From contig JALSTJ010000389.1 of assembly GCA_026983815.1 (NCBI GenBank), positions 1 to 7,734 on the forward strand: a DNA stretch of 7,734 nucleotides, in the 5' to 3' direction. The position numbers were made by a program, and so were the translations under genes. Source of the DNA: Flavobacteriales bacterium (GTDB taxonomy: Bacteria > Bacteroidota > Bacteroidia > Flavobacteriales > Flavobacteriaceae). The notes beneath the pieces were generated by a model. That model was not told where the DNA came from. It made no database searches and worked only from the letters and a program-made list of their open reading frames with translations. Shown here piece by piece: positions 6,016 through 7,734 of the stretch (the stretch's first letter is position 1; each line of letters begins with the position of its first letter).

Positions 6016-6028
6016 TTACAATAAAAAT

Positions 6029-7734
6029 TTATTTTTTCCGTCCTTTATTCCGTTTTTTCATTTCTTCTTGCAAACGTTTTTGTTCTTCTGCTTTTTCCAT
6101 AAGCTCCGCCATTTTTCGTGCAAAACGTCCTTGTTTTTTCGGTTTTTTCTTGTTTTCTTCAATGACGGCTTTTATTTTTTCTTCATCTATTACATATTTC
6201 TTGATAACAATCAAAATAATGATTGTCATCAAATTGGAAATGAAATAATACAAACTCAATCCTGCTGCATATCTGTTAAAAAATACCAACATCATAATGG
6301 GTGAAATATAAAACATCCACTTCATCATTTTTTGCATATCCGGCATACCTTCTTGCGTCGGCATAGACATATTTGCTTGTGAGCTCATATTCATTTTCAT
6401 ATATATAAACATAGTTACCGCCGCCAAAATGGCAAACAAACTGACCGTATCGCCATACATCGGGATATGGAAAGGTAATTTGAACACGGATTCATAAGCA
6501 GATAAATCGTCCACCCAAAGAAATCCTTTCTGTCTAAGCCCAATCTCAGCAGGGAAAAATCTGAACAGTGCATAAAAAATCGGTAAGAAAATCAAAGATG
6601 GTAAACAACCCGCCATAGGACTTACACCTGCTTTGGATTGCAATTCCATTATGGCTTTTTGACGTTTGGCCGGATTGTCCTTGTATTTTTTATTGATTTC
6701 TTCCATTTCGGGTTTGATAATCTTATTTTTTGCCTGTGACACATAGGTTTTGTAAGTCAATGGCGAAACTATCAAACGTATAATGACTGTCATTAAAATG
6801 ATTACCAATCCGTAATTCAATATCTTACTACTTAAAAAGTTAAACAACGGCATCATAAACCATTTGTTTACCCAACCGAAAATACCCCAACCCAACGGAA
6901 TAACTTTTTCAATTCCCATATCATAGGATTGCAAAAGTTTGTAATCATTGGGACCATAATACATTTTAAAGGAATACGATAGATTTCCTTGGTCGGTTTT
7001 TAGTTGGGTATCCGTAAAAAATTGCTTGGTAAACTTTAAAGTATCCGATTTTGATTTAGCCAAATTTATCTGTTTGAATTTTGCACGGGCAAAAGGTTTT
7101 TCTTTGGATATCAAAAATGTAGAAAAGAAATGTTGTTTATAATCCACCCAATCCACGTGTTCCGCTTGCTCTTCATCTTGGTCTTTCATGGGGCTTAAAT
7201 TATCAACTTCATCTTGGTCATATTCATATTTCAAAGTAGTAAAACGATTTTCATAAGCCACTCCTTTCTCATGACGGTATGCTTTTAAATCCCAATGCAA
7301 AGGAACGGAATCATTGGCAAGGGTTTGTTCCAAATTTTTGGTTCGGATATTAAAATCAAATAAATAGTCCTTGTCCTTAAATATATATTGATATTCCAAA
7401 TAAGCATCATCTCCGGTGTAAACTTTCATACTGATATGCGTATTCGCTCCGTCTTTGGTTACTTGCGGATGAAAATCCAAAATTTCGGTGTTGATTTCTT
7501 TGCCGTCTTTGGTTTTGAGTTTCAAATTGAAATGTGCATTCCCGTTTTTTATCAACATTAAAGGAAGGGAATCATAAGTCTTGTATTTTTTTAATTCAAA
7601 ACTCTTGAAATATCCGCCTTTTTTGGAAATTACGGCTTTAAACAAATCATTTTCGTAAGTAATATCTTTTGCCGGTTGCAAAGAATCCATTTTGAGATTA
7701 TAAGAAAAGTCTCCTAAAACCGCTTGGGCTTGTT
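6029..7734 (-). CDS. yidC: Membrane protein insertase YidC (N-terminus beyond right edge)
   Basis: YidC inserts and folds inner-membrane proteins, alone or with SecYEG. The frame is open from the right edge (14 codons ahead of an internal ATG at 7690) to the TAA at 6029-6031, so 567 residues are visible and the true start lies outside; Bacteroidota homologues are around 600 or more residues. Counting from that internal Met, residues 8-260 are the periplasmic beta domain, which starts ENDLFKAVISKKGG. The 60-kDa insertase core is 265-500. It contains R305 in VIIRLIVSPLTYKTYVSQAK (the conserved groove arginine), a charged cytoplasmic helical hairpin at 320-352, GVSPMAGCLPSLIFLPIFYALFRFFP (355-380), and NRYAAGLSLYYFISNLMTI near 472-490. 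A methionine-rich loop covers 430-457. The tail (500-553) is strongly basic and coiled-coil-like, ending RNKGRKK, and probably contacts the ribosome. In related genomes pyrG often lies upstream, which cannot be seen here. Confidence 0.95.
   Translation of the reverse strand, partial: QAQAVLGDFSYNLKMDSLQPAKDITYENDLFKAVISKKGGYFKSFELKKYKTYDSLPLMLIKNGNAHFNLKLKTKDGKEINTEILDFHPQVTKDGANTHISMKVYTGDDAYLEYQYIFKDKDYLFDFNIRTKNLEQTLANDSVPLHWDLKAYRHEKGVAYENRFTTLKYEYDQDEVDNLSPMKDQDEEQAEHVDWVDYKQHFFSTFLISKEKPFARAKFKQINLAKSKSDTLKFTKQFFTDTQLKTDQGNLSYSFKMYYGPNDYKLLQSYDMGIEKVIPLGWGIFGWVNKWFMMPLFNFLSSKILNYGLVIILMTVIIRLIVSPLTYKTYVSQAKNKIIKPEMEEINKKYKDNPAKRQKAIMELQSKAGVSPMAGCLPSLIFLPIFYALFRFFPAEIGLRQKGFLWVDDLSAYESVFKLPFHIPMYGDTVSLFAILAAVTMFIYMKMNMSSQANMSMPTQEGMPDMQKMMKWMFYISPIMMLVFFNRYAAGLSLYYFISNLMTIIILIVIKKYVIDEEKIKAVIEENKKKPKKQGRFARKMAELMEKAEEQKRLQEEMKKRNKGRKK

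Larger units (their letters stand above)
5312..6028. other. 717-bp intergenic region rich in palindromic repeats, no gene
   Basis: Neither strand carries a credible gene here. A plus-strand open frame from 5882 runs antisense into yidC and gives low-complexity phenylalanine-rich protein, so it is discarded. The region has three parts: an AT-rich nested inverted repeat (5315-5478), a GC-richer block with four CCGATAGCTATCGG palindromes and a composite inverted repeat (5559-5773), and a single GC-rich hairpin (5875-5891). Base composition of the middle block is clearly richer in G and C than the genes on either side. About 5774-5870 shows nothing I can name. Confidence 0.7.

Noticed and set aside
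5882..6304. Plus-strand open frame of 140 codons overlapping the end of yidC
   Set aside because: It is largely antisense to yidC, very rich in phenylalanine from T-rich sequence, starts inside a hairpin repeat and shows no domain.
7690..7690. ATG at 7690 as the true start of yidC
   Set aside because: The frame stays open to the right edge, there is no signal/first membrane helix after this ATG although YidC of this type needs one, and the preceding codons read as ordinary protein.

Overview
The window comes from a low-GC member of the Bacteroidota, probably Flavobacteriia-like; the order is not certain. The evidence is a C-terminal fragment of a type IX secretion (T9SS) sorting domain, a Bacteroidota-style YidC with a large periplasmic domain and a basic tail, TAnnTTTG-type -7 promoter elements, weak Shine-Dalgarno sites and AT-rich genes. 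The 5.5-5.9 kb intergenic region is visibly richer in GC than the genes and carries palindromic repeats.

Layout. Bases 1-298 (minus) are the N-terminal 99 codons of a multi-spanning membrane protein that leaves the window at the left edge. Bases 353-568 (minus) are an orphan T9SS C-terminal sorting domain with no start and no body, followed by a terminator-like hairpin whose T-run ends just before the membrane-protein start codon. Bases 634-3243 (plus) encode an exported M14-type zinc metallopeptidase with a C-terminal amidotransferase-like domain. It converges on a GNAT acetyltransferase (3303-3773, minus), with an 11-bp-stem hairpin between them. The acetyltransferase is divergent from a sodium:solute symporter (3845-5311, plus) across a 71-bp promoter region. 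Bases 5312-6028 hold no gene: they contain a nested inverted repeat, four copies of a CCGATAGCTATCGG palindrome (three of them exactly 43 bp apart), a composite long inverted repeat, and a GC-rich hairpin. Bases 6029-7734 (minus) are yidC, which lacks only its N-terminus because the window ends.

Function. The intact genes look like independent chromosomal loci, not one operon: a periplasmic peptidase, a small-molecule or protein acetyltransferase, an inner-membrane Na+-coupled transporter and the membrane insertase. No gene set here amounts to a new multi-gene system. The material most worth examining is non-coding or decayed: the T9SS remnant, the overlap of terminator, promoter and start codon at 299-340, and the palindrome cluster at 5559-5891.
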